Assembly (NCBI GenBank): GCA_963750965.1
Contig: CAVVSK010000022.1
Coordinates: 186,001 to 250,000 of the forward strand
DNA: 64,000 bases
Direction: 5' to 3'
Source: CANKHA01 sp963750965
GTDB taxonomy: Bacteria; Pseudomonadota; Alphaproteobacteria; Rhizobiales; Xanthobacteraceae
A model generated the notes under the pieces. That model searched no databases. It saw only the letters and a list, made by a program, of their open reading frames with translations, and was not told the origin of the DNA. Of this stretch, positions 54,935-63,994 are shown in pieces (position 1 is the first letter of the stretch; each line of letters begins with the position of its first letter). The position numbers and the translations under genes were made by a program.

Positions 54935-56002
54935 TCATGCGGTGACGCTGGCGCCACCGAAGCGTTCTTTCCAGCGTGGAATAACTTCGCGGTTGTAAAC
55001 ATTGTCGGGCACCTTTCCCGCCAGCGCCGACAGCACCGAGCGGGTAGCCCAGGTGATGCCGGGGCGTAGCTCGCCGCCGGCGCTGTGAGCGGCGGAATGC
55101 GGCGAGAACAGCACCTTCTCGCCGAGCGCTCGCAGTGGAGAATCCAAAGGCAACGGCTCTTCCTCAAAGGCATCGATGGCCGCTGCCGAAACCCGCCCTG
55201 AGGCAATGGCGCGAGCAAGCGCCGCCTCGTCGACGATCTTTCCGCGCGCGGTATTCATCACCACAGCGCCCGGCTTGATCATGGCCAGCTCACGCTCGCC
55301 CAGCATGAAGCGGGTTTCCTTGGTCAAGACCACATGGAACGAGACCACATCGGATTCCCGCAGCAGCGTCTCGTAATCGACTTGCCTCGCGTTGGAGAAT
55401 AGGAAGCTTGTCGGTGAAATGTAGGGATCATAAGCCAGGATGCGGATGCGCCAGGGCGCCAGTAATTGCGCCACGCGGCTTCCGATGCGGCCAAGGCCCA
55501 CGATGCCCAGCGTGATGCCTGGATAATCATCGGAAAGCCGGCTGCCGACATAGCTGCCACCATGGCCCGGCTGGCGCCATTGGCCGGCGCGCACGGAGGC
55601 GTCACGCTCGCGTATTTTCTTCAGGATCGTCAGCATCATTGCGACGGTGGTTTCAGCGACGGCGAAGCAATTGGATTCGGTCGGCGCATGGCAGACCATG
55701 ATGCCGAGGTCGGTGGCGGCCTCGACGTCCACGTCGTCGACGCCCACCGTGTATTTGGCCACGATGCGCAGCCGCTGCGATCCTTCCATGATGCGGCGGC
55801 TGACGGGCGTGTGGCGGATCGAGGTGCCCATCAGCGCCACGGTGTCGCGTGCAGCTTCGGCAAAGGCATCTTCGTAATCGCCGCGCGGCAATTGCCAGTC
55901 GAGGCTGCCCAGGGCGACCTGGAAGCCGGCGCTTTCCAGTTGATTGAGGATAGACGGCGGCTCCTCGCGCGGCGCGAAGATCAGAATTTTCGGTTTGGAC
56001 AT
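54935..56002 (-). CDS. D-isomer-specific 2-hydroxyacid dehydrogenase
   Basis: A 355-residue NAD-dependent dehydrogenase. The nucleotide site 'LGIVGLGRIGSRVAQLL' has glycines at 169, 171 and 174. The catalytic set Arg253 ('NTARGKIVD'), Glu282 ('FEEEPLP') and His302 ('FSPHSAAHS') is complete. It resembles the phosphoglycerate/glyoxylate reductase branch but lacks an ACT domain, so the substrate is open. ATG 56002 is preferred (MSKPKILIFAPREE). Confidence 0.87.
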   Translation of the reverse strand: MSKPKILIFAPREEPPSILNQLESAGFQVALGSLDWQLPRGDYEDAFAEAARDTVALMGTSIRHTPVSRRIMEGSQRLRIVAKYTVGVDDVDVEAATDLGIMVCHAPTESNCFAVAETTVAMMLTILKKIRERDASVRAGQWRQPGHGGSYVGSRLSDDYPGITLGIVGLGRIGSRVAQLLAPWRIRILAYDPYISPTSFLFSNARQVDYETLLRESDVVSFHVVLTKETRFMLGERELAMIKPGAVVMNTARGKIVDEAALARAIASGRVSAAAIDAFEEEPLPLDSPLRALGEKVLFSPHSAAHSAGGELRPGITWATRSVLSALAGKVPDNVYNREVIPRWKERFGGASVTA

Positions 56003-56104
56003 TTCCCCGCCTGTTGTGGTTATCAACCTAAGTTACGATGACCGGCGCTCTCTTGCCAACGGCGGCGCCTCTTGCCAAGCCGGGCAGGGAAGGTGCATGG
56101 CAGA

Positions 56105-56593
56105 ATGCTGAGTCTGGAGACCTGCCTGATGCTTGTCCAATCCGTCGCCGTCGCCCTGCATCTCGTAGCCGCCGTGATCTGGGTCGGGGGCATGTTCCTC
56201 ATCTATATCTGCCTAAGGCCGGCGCTCGGCACGCTCGAGCCGCCGCAGCGCATGCGGCTGATGCGGGCGACGCTGGCGAAGTTCTTTCCTTGGGTATGGG
56301 GCGCGATCCTGCTGATCCTGGCCAGCGGCTACTGGATGGTATTTGTCACCTTCGGCGGGTTTTCCGGCGTCGGCATGTACATCCATTGGATGCAGTTGTT
56401 TGGCTGGGCGATGATCGGGCTGTTTATATGGCTGTTCCACGGGCCATGGCTGGCCTTCAAGCGCGCGGTGGACGCGCAGGATTGGCCGACGGCGGGCGCG
56501 AGCCTCGATCAGATCCGCCAGATCGTCGCAGTGAACATGCCGGTCGGCATGCTGGTGATCATCATCGGAGCTAGCGGCCGCTACTGGGGCTAG
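56105..56593 (+). CDS. CopD-like four-helix membrane protein
   Basis: A 162-residue integral membrane protein with four predicted helices. The first is 'LVQSVAVALHLVAAVIWVGG', whose His and Trp-Val-Gly-Gly are typical of the CopD/DUF2269-type family. Such proteins may bind haem or copper. It converges with the DUF1428 gene, sharing four bases. ATG 56105 is preferred because the upstream codons are not membrane-like. Confidence 0.75.
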   Translation: MLSLETCLMLVQSVAVALHLVAAVIWVGGMFLIYICLRPALGTLEPPQRMRLMRATLAKFFPWVWGAILLILASGYWMVFVTFGGFSGVGMYIHWMQLFGWAMIGLFIWLFHGPWLAFKRAVDAQDWPTAGASLDQIRQIVAVNMPVGMLVIIIGASGRYWG

Positions 56594-56949
56594 GCTTCGA
56601 CCATCGTCTTGAACCCGCCCCAGATCATGCGCTTGCCGTCGAACGGCATTTCCTTCGGGTTCATCATGTCGGCTAGCCGCGGGTCCTTCATCACTTTGCC
56701 CATCACGCGGTCGCGGTCCTTGCGCGACTTGTAAACGATATAGGAGAACACCACGACCTCGCCGGGTTTCAGCTTCACGCTGCGCGGAAACGAGGTCCAT
56801 TTTCCCTTCTTCACGTCGTCGGCCACGCATTCCACAAATTCCAGCGCGCCATGATCGCGCCAGACCTTGGAAGCCTTCGTCGCCATGCGCTTGTAGGCTT
56901 TCAGGTTCTTGCGCGGCACCGGTACGACAAATCCATCCACATAATGCAT
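56590..56949 (-). CDS. DUF1428 family protein
   Basis: A 119-residue protein starting 'MHYVDGFVVPVPRKNLKAYK' and containing 'GEVVVFSYIVYKSRKDRDRV' and 'MPFDGKRMIWGGFKTMV', the DUF1428 (YbaA) pattern. It is a dimeric alpha/beta-barrel-type protein of unknown role. It is commonly linked with SRPBCC and VOC proteins, as here, and is the last gene of the ArsR-led group. Confidence 0.88.
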   Translation of the reverse strand: MHYVDGFVVPVPRKNLKAYKRMATKASKVWRDHGALEFVECVADDVKKGKWTSFPRSVKLKPGEVVVFSYIVYKSRKDRDRVMGKVMKDPRLADMMNPKEMPFDGKRMIWGGFKTMVEA

Positions 56950-56988
56950 GACGATCCTCCGTTGTTGTGGCCGCGATGGCAGCCCGGC

Positions 56989-57462
56989 TCAGTTTTTCTC
57001 CACATGCGCGGCCAGGCGTTCCAACGTCTGCTTGCCGCCTTCGATCGCACCATATTTGGTGACCACTTCATCGCGCTCCTGCGCGGTCGCGAACAGGCTG
57101 CGCATGGTGAGCAGGGTTTTGCGTCCCTGCGCCTGAAATGTGACGGTGACGTGGAAGCGCACGTCCTCGTGCTCATCCTCGCCGGCGTGGCGATAGACCA
57201 GACGCTCGGGCTTGACCACCTCGGTGAAGATGATCTTGTTCTTATAGTCGCGCCCGTCCGGGCCGTGCATGACGAAGCGCCACACGCCGCCGGGCTTCAC
57301 CGACATTTCATGGCTTGTGGTGGTGAAGCCGCGCGGTCCCCACCATTGCACCACCTGCTTGGGGTCGGTCCAGGCCGCGAACACCAGCTCGCGTGGGGCA
57401 TCAAGCAGACGGCTGAGAACGATTTCCCGGTCCACGGTGGTGCTCTGGGCGGTCTGGTCCAT
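56989..57462 (-). CDS. SRPBCC (AHSA1-type) protein 1
   Basis: A 157-residue START-like fold with 'VLSRLLDAPRELVFAAWTDP' and 'KQVVQWWGPRGFT' at the front and 'GWESTLERLAAHVEKN'-like helix sequence at the end. These proteins bind hydrophobic ligands; none is known here. It lies between the VOC and DUF1428 genes. Confidence 0.87.
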   Translation of the reverse strand: MDQTAQSTTVDREIVLSRLLDAPRELVFAAWTDPKQVVQWWGPRGFTTTSHEMSVKPGGVWRFVMHGPDGRDYKNKIIFTEVVKPERLVYRHAGEDEHEDVRFHVTVTFQAQGRKTLLTMRSLFATAQERDEVVTKYGAIEGGKQTLERLAAHVEKN

Positions 57463-57499
57463 GCTGAAATCCTACAGAGCAGGGTGCTGATGTGCTGCG

Positions 57500-57910
57500 C
57501 TACTGCGTCTTCTCGCAGTTGATCATCCAGGGCGTACCGAAACGGTCGACCAGCATGCCGAAGCGGTGCGCCCAAAAAGTCTCCTGGATCGGCATCGTCA
57601 CCTGACCACCTTCGGAGAAGGCTTTAAAGATACGGTCGGCTTCAGCCGGTTCCTGGACAGTGAGCGAAACCGAAAAGCCCTGCATTGGCCGGTGATGCTC
57701 GGGTGGCGCGTCGGAAGCCATCAACACTTGATCGCCGAATGTCATGCGCGCGTGGATAATCTTGTCCTGCCATTCCGACTTGGTGTGTTCCGCTGCTGGC
57801 GTCTCTCCATGCGTCATCATGCCGATAATTTTTCCGCGCAAAACTTTTTCATAGAAGGTGAAGGCTTCCTTGCAATTTCCTGTGAAGAACAGATAGGGGT
57901 TCAACTGCAT
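57500..57910 (-). CDS. VOC family (PhnB-like) protein
   Basis: A 136-residue protein of the glyoxalase/bleomycin-resistance fold, PhnB branch: 'MQLNPYLFFTGNCKEAFTFY' at the start and 'ETFWAHRFGMLVDRFGTPWM' at the end. ATG 57910 has GGAAAG upstream. It lies 11 bases past the GST gene and probably shares its transcript. Confidence 0.88.
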   Translation of the reverse strand: MQLNPYLFFTGNCKEAFTFYEKVLRGKIIGMMTHGETPAAEHTKSEWQDKIIHARMTFGDQVLMASDAPPEHHRPMQGFSVSLTVQEPAEADRIFKAFSEGGQVTMPIQETFWAHRFGMLVDRFGTPWMINCEKTQ

Positions 57911-57921
57911 GGGCTTTCCTT

Positions 57922-58606
57922 TCACTGCTGCCGACGCTGTCGTCTCTGCGGTTTATTTTCCATCGGAAACAGCGCGAAATAAGGCTGCGCCTCCTCCAGC
58001 ACCCGCGCGAAAGAATGCCGCGCCATCAGCCGGTCCAGATAGGCCGATAGATTCTTTTCCGTCCTGCCAAAAGGCAGGACCGTATTGGCATAGAAAAGCG
58101 CTGGCGCCGCAGCGCAGTCTGCCAAGGTAAAATCGTCACCCATCGCCCAGTTTTTCGCTTGCATCGACGGCTCCGCCACTTTGTAGGCCTCGCAGCAGTT
58201 GCGTCTTCGCCTGGTCCACGCCGTGGGCGTCGTTCTGGCCCGCGGGGCGCAACCGGTCGGTTACGATCTTCTGCATCGGCTCCTGTACATAATGGTCGTA
58301 GAAGCGGTCCCACATGCGCGTCTGCCAGGCGCTGTCCGGATCGGGTGGCAGGAATCGCGTTGCGCCCGGATAAAAAGCATCGAGGTATTCAATGACCGTA
58401 CTGGACTCCGCCACGGTGCGATCGCGTGTGTCGTCGCGCAGAACCGGCATCTTGGCCATCGGCCAAACCTTCCGGAAGGCCGCGCTCGAGGCTTCGTTGG
58501 CGAGATCAACGATGATGGGCTCGAACGGGATGCCATTTTCGTACAAGGCGATCAACGCTTTGTGACAGAAGGACGCAAGCGGATGGAAATAGAGCTTGAG
58601 AGACAT
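57922..58606 (-). CDS. Glutathione S-transferase (frameshifted)
   Basis: The thioredoxin-like half begins 'MSLKLYFHPLASFCHKALIA' and runs through 'KMPVLRDDTRDRTVAESSTV' with the 'ESSTVIEYLD' glutathione-binding turn. An extra base near 58188 shifts the frame in 'KTQLLRAYKVAEPSMQAKNW'. The other frame supplies the helical domain ('MGDDFTLADCAAAPALFYAN') and the C-terminus. Whole length is about 227 residues, normal for the family. The Ser-Phe-Cys start suggests a Ser/Cys-type GST. Confidence 0.85.
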
Positions 58607-58651
58607 CGAGCACTTCCCTCCGCTTGCGCAAACTCAGGCGTCTTGCACGGC

Positions 58652-59149
58652 TTACGCCAGATAGGCCGCTAGCTTATCCAGCGTTCCGCCCCAGCCTTGG
58701 TGCATGCTCGCATGCCCGGCGGCGAAAGTAGCGCGCTCTTCCTCGGTCGCATTCAAGGGGGACCACCGGACAGTAAACCTGGTTTTTCCGCTTTCTTCTT
58801 CAAACAAGAAGGTCGAAAGCATTTCAAGCGGCCAGTTCGGAGCCATGGGATGGCGGGTAACGCCGCCGGCCTCGTCGGAAAATGAATTTACAAAAACCAT
58901 GCGCGAGGGTGGCGTGATCTCGCGGTAGACGAATTTGCCCCACATCGTGTTACCGTCGGGCGTGCGCATGGCGTAGTGATAGCTTCCGCCCGGGCGCAGA
59001 TCCATTTTCGACTCGATGATCGTGACGCCTTTCGGGCCCCACCACTCCTTCAGGCGTTTTGGCTCGGTGAAAGCCTTCCACACCAAATCGCGCGGCGCAT
59101 CGAAGACGCGGGTGATGACAAATTCCTCAAGATTATTTCTTTCGTCCAC
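58652..59149 (-). CDS. SRPBCC (AHSA1-type) protein 2
   Basis: A 165-residue START-like protein ('FVITRVFDAPRDLVWKAFTE', 'RLKEWWGPKGVTI', C-terminal 'HQGWGGTLDKLAAYLA'). GTG at 59149 is taken as start; it overlaps the 3' end of the ArsR gene by 17 bases, so translation is probably coupled. ArsR/SRPBCC pairs are a common arrangement in which the repressor controls its partner. Confidence 0.87.
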   Translation of the reverse strand: MDERNNLEEFVITRVFDAPRDLVWKAFTEPKRLKEWWGPKGVTIIESKMDLRPGGSYHYAMRTPDGNTMWGKFVYREITPPSRMVFVNSFSDEAGGVTRHPMAPNWPLEMLSTFLFEEESGKTRFTVRWSPLNATEEERATFAAGHASMHQGWGGTLDKLAAYLA

Positions 59150-59483
59150 GCTTTTTCTCCCTGGCTTGGATTTTCCGGAGGTAATCGTCGAGACGGTCAA
59201 GGCTCTCTTCCCAAAAACGACGGTACTGCTCGATCCATTTGGCAACGTCTTTCAACGGGCCGGCTTTCAGGCGTGCAGGGCGCCACTGCGCCTCGCGGCC
59301 GCGCGCGATCAAGCCAGCGCGTTCCAGTACCTTCAGGTGCTTTGACACGGCAGGGGCGCTCATATCAAAAGGCTTCGCCAGTTCGGTGACGGAAGTTTCG
59401 CCGAGCGCAAGCCGCGCAAGGATCGCACGCCGCGTGGGGTCGGCGAGGGCCGCGAAAGTTGTGCTGAGACGGTCTGGCGTCAT
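59133..59483 (-). CDS. ArsR-family transcriptional repressor
   Basis: A 116-residue winged-helix regulator: 'TFAALADPTRRAILARLALG', recognition helix 'MSAPAVSKHLKVLERAGLIA' and 'RGREAQWRPARL'. The cysteine metal-binding motif of classic ArsR is absent, so it belongs to the non-metal branch usually paired with SRPBCC proteins. Two operator-like dyads touch its start. First gene of the SRPBCC/GST/VOC/SRPBCC/DUF1428 group. Confidence 0.9.
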   Translation of the reverse strand: MTPDRLSTTFAALADPTRRAILARLALGETSVTELAKPFDMSAPAVSKHLKVLERAGLIARGREAQWRPARLKAGPLKDVAKWIEQYRRFWEESLDRLDDYLRKIQAREKKRGRKK

Positions 59484-59487
59484 AAAT

Positions 59488-59515
59488 AACCAGTCAGTTA
59501 ATTAACCTACAGGTT
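59488..59515 (-). promoter_or_regulatory. Two AACC-N4-GGTT dyads, probable ArsR autoregulatory operator
   Basis: AACCTGTAGGTT and AACTGACTGGTT (minus strand) are separated by AATT, beginning five bases before the ArsR start codon. Paired, phased dyads at a repressor's own promoter suggest autoregulation. The second dyad has one mismatch. Confidence 0.5.
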
Positions 59516-59575
59516 TAATACACCGCAATCCGAATTGGGTCAAGCGGCAGGCTTCACGATTTCGCGACAAACAAA

Positions 59576-59602
59576 AACGCCGGGGCAGGGCCCCGGCGTT
59601 TA
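59576..59602 (-). terminator. Rho-independent terminator after rpmG
   Basis: AACGCCGGGGC and GCCCCGGCGTT form an 11-bp stem with a three-base loop, followed on the minus strand by TTTTGTTTG. It lies 23 bases after the rpmG stop and separates it from the ArsR group. Confidence 0.85.
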
Positions 59603-59624
59603 ATTCTGTAGCGGAAAACCGTCG

Positions 59625-59792
59625 TTACTTGATTTTGTATTCGCGGAACTCGACGTGCTTCTTGGCGATCGGATCGTATTTCTTCTTCACCAGCTTATCG
59701 GTCATGGTGCGCGAATTCTTTTTGGTCACGTAGTAAAAGCCGGTGTCGGCACTCGACACGAGCTTAATTTTCAGCGATGCGGCCTTGGCCAT
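59625..59792 (-). CDS. rpmG: 50S ribosomal protein L33
   Basis: A 55-residue ribosomal protein: 'MAKAASLKIKLVSSADTGFY' then 'YVTKKNSRTMTDKLVKKKYD' and 'PIAKKHVEFREYKIK'. It is the cysteine-free L33 form usual in alphaproteobacteria. Last gene of the rnr/Nudix/rpmG run, followed by a terminator. Confidence 0.96.
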   Translation of the reverse strand: MAKAASLKIKLVSSADTGFYYVTKKNSRTMTDKLVKKKYDPIAKKHVEFREYKIK

Positions 59793-59859
59793 GAGAACCT
59801 CGACAAAGGGGTGTGGAGTTGGGCCGGAACCTACCGATCAGGCTCGATATGTCAAGGAA

Positions 59860-60585
59860 TTACAGCAATTCACGCACGAAACGCTGGTTTTTCATTCGAT
59901 AACAGGGCACGGGCAAGTCAGGGCCCATGCCTGCAGCCGCGCGAACTTCCAGCTCCTCCAGGATTACAGCGGTAATGGTGTGAAGCCCGAGCCGCGGCGT
60001 CTCAGCCAGCGGAACCCAAAGCAGCTCCACCAATTCAGCTTGCGGGCCGACAATTCCGTCGGTGCGATGGATGATGGCCTGCGCGTCCACGGCGAAAAAG
60101 CGGGTGTCGAAGCGGCGGGATAGGCCCGGCGGTGTGATGGCGCGGGCGACGAATTGCAGGGGCGCCAGATCGGGATAAATGCCGGCATCAGTGAAGGCCG
60201 ACCACAAGCCGCCGGGCGCGGCCGGCGGCGGGTCTTGTTTCACGCCGAGCATCAGACCGGTTTCTTCGAATGTTTCCCGTATGGCGGCGAGCGCCAGTGC
60301 GCGGGCTTTCCTCGCGCTCGCGCCTTGCATCAACTTCGCAACAGCATGCGGATCGAGTTCGCTTGCCGACGGCATGCGCGCATCGGCGGCTTCCACGCGC
60401 CCGCCGGGAAAGACAAATCTGCCGGGCATGAAGGCGTGGTTTTCGTGGCGGCGGCCTAGCAGGACCTTCGGCTCGGCACCGTTGCGATTGAGGATGATCA
60501 GCGAAGCAGAATCCTTCGGCCGCGTTACGGGATGTGTCGGGATAATTTTTCCCAGTGCATTGAGGCGATCGACCCCGTTTGGCAT
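59860..60585 (-). CDS. Nudix hydrolase
   Basis: A 241-residue pyrophosphohydrolase. The Nudix box is split: the opening glycine is in 'GRFVFPGGRVEAAD' and the catalytic helix in 'LALAAIRETFEETGLMLG', with about 35 residues ('MPSASELDPHAVAKLMQGAS') between them. This insert is known in the NUDT19/RppH-distant group that cleaves CoA derivatives; that activity is inference. It starts six bases after the rnr stop. Confidence 0.85.
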   Translation of the reverse strand: MPNGVDRLNALGKIIPTHPVTRPKDSASLIILNRNGAEPKVLLGRRHENHAFMPGRFVFPGGRVEAADARMPSASELDPHAVAKLMQGASARKARALALAAIRETFEETGLMLGVKQDPPPAAPGGLWSAFTDAGIYPDLAPLQFVARAITPPGLSRRFDTRFFAVDAQAIIHRTDGIVGPQAELVELLWVPLAETPRLGLHTITAVILEELEVRAAAGMGPDLPVPCYRMKNQRFVRELL

Positions 60586-60591
60586 GGCAAA

Positions 60592-62892
60592 TTATCGCCG
60601 TCGCTTTTTGCCGCGCGAGGCGGATTTCGGCTCTCGTTTTTTGTCCCGCTGGGAACGGCGGCCTTCGTGCTCGACACGAGGACGGTGGCGCTTGCTCTTG
60701 TCGATCTTCCCGCTGGAGAGCAGTTCGAAGCGTAGCGCGCCGGCCACCGGAGCGGCCTCAACCAGGCGCACGCTGACCGCGTCGCCGAGCCGGTAGGTTT
60801 CCCCGCTGCGGTTTCCGATCAAGGCATGACTGCGTTCGTCGTAGCGGAAGAACTCATCGCCGATCGTCCGTGCTGGAATAAATCCGTCCGCGCCGGTTTC
60901 GTTGAGCTTGATGAAAAGCCCGGCCCGGGTGACGCCGCCGATGCGGCCCTCGAACTGCGCGCCGACCCGGTCGGCAAGGAAATGCGCGATCAGCCGGTCG
61001 ACGGTCTCGCGCTCCGCTTTCATCGCGCGGCGCTCGGCGGCTGAGATGCGGGCGGCCACCTCGCCCAGCGCCGTGACGTCCTGCGCCGGCGCAAGACCGT
61101 CGCTGCCGAGCTTTAGCGCGCGGATCAGGCCGCGATGCACGATCAGGTCGGCATAGCGTCGGATCGGGGAGGTGAAATGGGCATAGCGGCGCAGGTTCAG
61201 TCCGAAATGGCCGTAATTTTCCGCCGCATATTCGGCCTGCGCCTGGCTGCGCAACACCACTTCATTGACCAGCGCTTCGTTGTCGCTGTCCTTGACCCGT
61301 TTCAGGATGCCATTGAACAGGTGAGGGCGCAGCGCGCCGCCTTTCGGAAAGGAAATATCGAGGGTGGTGAGGAATTCGTGCAGCGCATGCACCTTTTCTG
61401 GCGACGGCTCGTCATGCACGCGGTAGATCAGCGGGGTCTGCGTTCGCTCCAATGATTCCGCCGCCGCCACATTGGCGAGGATCATAAATTCCTCGATCAA
61501 TTTGTGCGCGTCGCGGCGCTCGGCCGTGACCACCCGGTCCACCATACCGGCGGCGGTCAGGATCAGCTTGCGTTCCGGCAGTTCGAGATCGAGCGGCTCG
61601 CGCTCGGCACGTTCCTTTTTGAGCAATTCGTAAGCGGCATAGAGCGGCTCGATGATGGACCCAACGATCGGACGCGTGACCTCGTCCAACTGCCCGTCGA
61701 TGGCCGCCTGGGCCTGCAGATAATGTAGCTTGGCCGCCGAGCGCATCAAAACGCGGTGGAAGCTGTGCGAGCGCTTGCGGCCATTTGCGCCGATCACCAT
61801 GCGTACGGCGAGCGCAGCACGGTCCTCTTCCGGCCGCAGGGAGCAAAGGTCGTTGGAGATGCGCTCCGGCAGCATCGGCACGACCCGGTCGGGAAAATAA
61901 ACCGAGTTGCCGCGTTCCGCCGCCTCGCGATCGAGTGCGGAGCCTGGCCGGACGTAATGCCCGACGTCCGCGATCGCGACGGTAATGACAAAACCGCCTG
62001 GATTGGCCGGATCCTTGTCGCGGGTGGCATGCACCGCGTCGTCGTGATCCTTGGCGTCGGGCGGATCGATGGTGATGAGCGGCAACTTGCGCCAATCTTC
62101 ACGGCCCTGCAGCGCTGCCGGCTGCACGGCGTCGGCTTCTGCCAGCACCTCGCGCGGGAAGACATGCGGCAGCGAATGGGCATGGATGGCGATCAGGCTC
62201 ACCGCGCGCTCGCTTTTTAGCGAGCCAAGCTTTTCCTTCACATGGCCGATCGGAAGACCGAGCCTGCCCTGGCGCGCGATCTCCACCGCCACCAGGTCGC
62301 CTTCCTGCGCGCCGCCCGTCGCATTAGGGGGAATCGTCAGCTCTTTTCCCATCTGTTTTTTGTCGATCGGCGCCAGGCGTCCGCCACCGTCTGGCGCCGG
62401 CCGGAAAATGCCGAGCACGCGCAGCTTGGCGCGATCCATGATCTTGGTGACGCGGCCGCTGTGGCGGATACCGCCGTCTTCTTCGGTTTCCTCGGTGCGC
62501 AGCAGCACGCGGTCGCCGACGCCGGCGATTTCCGCAGGCCGCGCGCGGCGTGGCACATGCACGCGGATGCGCGGAGCGGGGCCATGCGCCTCCTCATCCC
62601 ATTCGGTGGGAAGCGCGATCAGCTCTCCGTCGCGGTCGCGCTCGGCGATGTCAGCAACGACAACGGAGGGCAGGGCGCCGGCGGGGTGCAGCTTCTTGTG
62701 GCGGCGCTCCAGCCGTCCTTCGTCGCCCAATTCACGCAGCATGCGCTTGAGCGCGGCGCGGTCATTGTTCTTGAGGCTGAAAGCGCGCGCGATCTCGCGC
62801 GTGCCGACCTTGCCGGGCTGCTCGCCAATGAAGGCGACAAGCTCGTCCTTGGAAGGCAGTTGTGTGCGTTTCTTGCTGGAGGTTTTGGCCAA
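60592..62892 (-). CDS. rnr: Ribonuclease R
   Basis: Processive 3'-5' exoribonuclease that digests structured RNA, 766 residues. An N-terminal winged-helix part ('VGTREIARAFSLKNNDRAAL') is followed by cold-shock domains and the RNB catalytic core 'ITIDPPDAKDHDDAVHATRD' with its metal-binding aspartates. Near the C-terminus are 'LRRYAHFTSPIRRYADLIVH' and an S1 domain, then a Lys/Arg-rich tail. Co-transcribed with the Nudix gene and rpmG. Confidence 0.95.
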   Translation of the reverse strand: MAKTSSKKRTQLPSKDELVAFIGEQPGKVGTREIARAFSLKNNDRAALKRMLRELGDEGRLERRHKKLHPAGALPSVVVADIAERDRDGELIALPTEWDEEAHGPAPRIRVHVPRRARPAEIAGVGDRVLLRTEETEEDGGIRHSGRVTKIMDRAKLRVLGIFRPAPDGGGRLAPIDKKQMGKELTIPPNATGGAQEGDLVAVEIARQGRLGLPIGHVKEKLGSLKSERAVSLIAIHAHSLPHVFPREVLAEADAVQPAALQGREDWRKLPLITIDPPDAKDHDDAVHATRDKDPANPGGFVITVAIADVGHYVRPGSALDREAAERGNSVYFPDRVVPMLPERISNDLCSLRPEEDRAALAVRMVIGANGRKRSHSFHRVLMRSAAKLHYLQAQAAIDGQLDEVTRPIVGSIIEPLYAAYELLKKERAEREPLDLELPERKLILTAAGMVDRVVTAERRDAHKLIEEFMILANVAAAESLERTQTPLIYRVHDEPSPEKVHALHEFLTTLDISFPKGGALRPHLFNGILKRVKDSDNEALVNEVVLRSQAQAEYAAENYGHFGLNLRRYAHFTSPIRRYADLIVHRGLIRALKLGSDGLAPAQDVTALGEVAARISAAERRAMKAERETVDRLIAHFLADRVGAQFEGRIGGVTRAGLFIKLNETGADGFIPARTIGDEFFRYDERSHALIGNRSGETYRLGDAVSVRLVEAAPVAGALRFELLSSGKIDKSKRHRPRVEHEGRRSQRDKKREPKSASRGKKRRR

Positions 62893-62981
62893 GGAGATAT
62901 CGGGAGCGAGGAATTTCGCTCCCTCAATTTAGGGAACCGGCGGCGATTTAGCCACAGGAGCGGGTGGGATCCGGCCCGATC

Positions 62982-63994
62982 CTATTTGCGCGCGCCGCGT
63001 GCATCCGCCACCTGGACGCGACCCTTGACAGGGCCTTTCTTGCTAGCCTTGGCCTGAGACTTGGAGGGAGAGTTTTCCGCCAGTTTTACCGCGGCAGCCT
63101 TTTGGCGCTTGCCCTCGGGTAAAGCGGCGGTGAAGCCGGCGCTGGCGACGATCGCCTTGGGCTGCGCGATCTTACTTGCCACGGCGGCAACCTTGCTTGC
63201 GCCCTTGACCTTGATCACGGCGACTTTCGTATCCGCGGTTTCACCACGGCTACCGTAACGCTGGTCGACTTGCTCGGCGGCCCGGCAACGACTGTCGTCT
63301 TGCTCGAGGGAACTGTCGACTTGCTCGCCGAGGCGGTAACAACGTGACTGCGCGACGGCGGCAGCGGAACAACTTCGCTGGGAGTATCGGCGAGATGAGC
63401 AATCTCCTGACAGGGTGCGCGTGCGGGAATGCTGAACTTCGCACCTAGCGGCTTGCCGTTCACCCATTTTTCAGCCGGCACACCGGTGATGGTCATTACG
63501 TAGTGCCGGGTCTCGTCCGGTAGTTTGCCGCGCTTGTCGATCCATTTCTGGACGCGGCCCATGCCACCATTATAGGCGGCGGCAGCGAGGCCCCAGTTGC
63601 CGAACTGGTTGTAAAGCGAGCGCAGGAAGCGCGCGGAGGCGACCAGCGCCGCATGCGGGTCGAACGGATTTTTCAGGCCCCATTCCTCGGCCACCTTGGG
63701 CATGAATTGCGCAACGCCTTGCGCGCCGGCGGGGCTGACGACCTCCGGATTAAATCCGCTTTCCTGATTGATCAGGCGGACGAAAAAACCGACCGGCAGT
63801 TCATGCATTTGCGCTGCGGTTGCCAGCGTCTCGCACATATCCGTTTTGGTCTTGCCGGCGGATTGCGGGCGCGCGAGGTCCAGCAGCATCGCCAGAACCT
63901 GATACTGACTCATCGCTTGCGATTCTTCGGTCTCAGCACCCCATTGGGCGAGGCCGATGCTTCGCTCGATGTTGCCGGGCATGGGAGCCGGCAT
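62982..63994 (-). CDS. Lytic transglycosylase, SLT domain (frameshifted; 5' end probably outside the window)
   Basis: A muramidase-like enzyme that cleaves peptidoglycan glycan strands. The SLT core is clear: 'LPVGFFVRLINQESGFNPEV' with catalytic Glu, 'SPAGAQGVAQFMPKVAEEWG', 'LVASARFLRSLYNQFGNWGL' and 'AAAYNGGMGRVQKWIDKRG'. After 'VAVVKP' one base appears missing near 63228; the other frame continues a Lys/Ala-rich tail to 62982. No signal peptide is seen and the frame stays open to the window end, so the true start probably lies beyond 64000. Confidence 0.82.
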
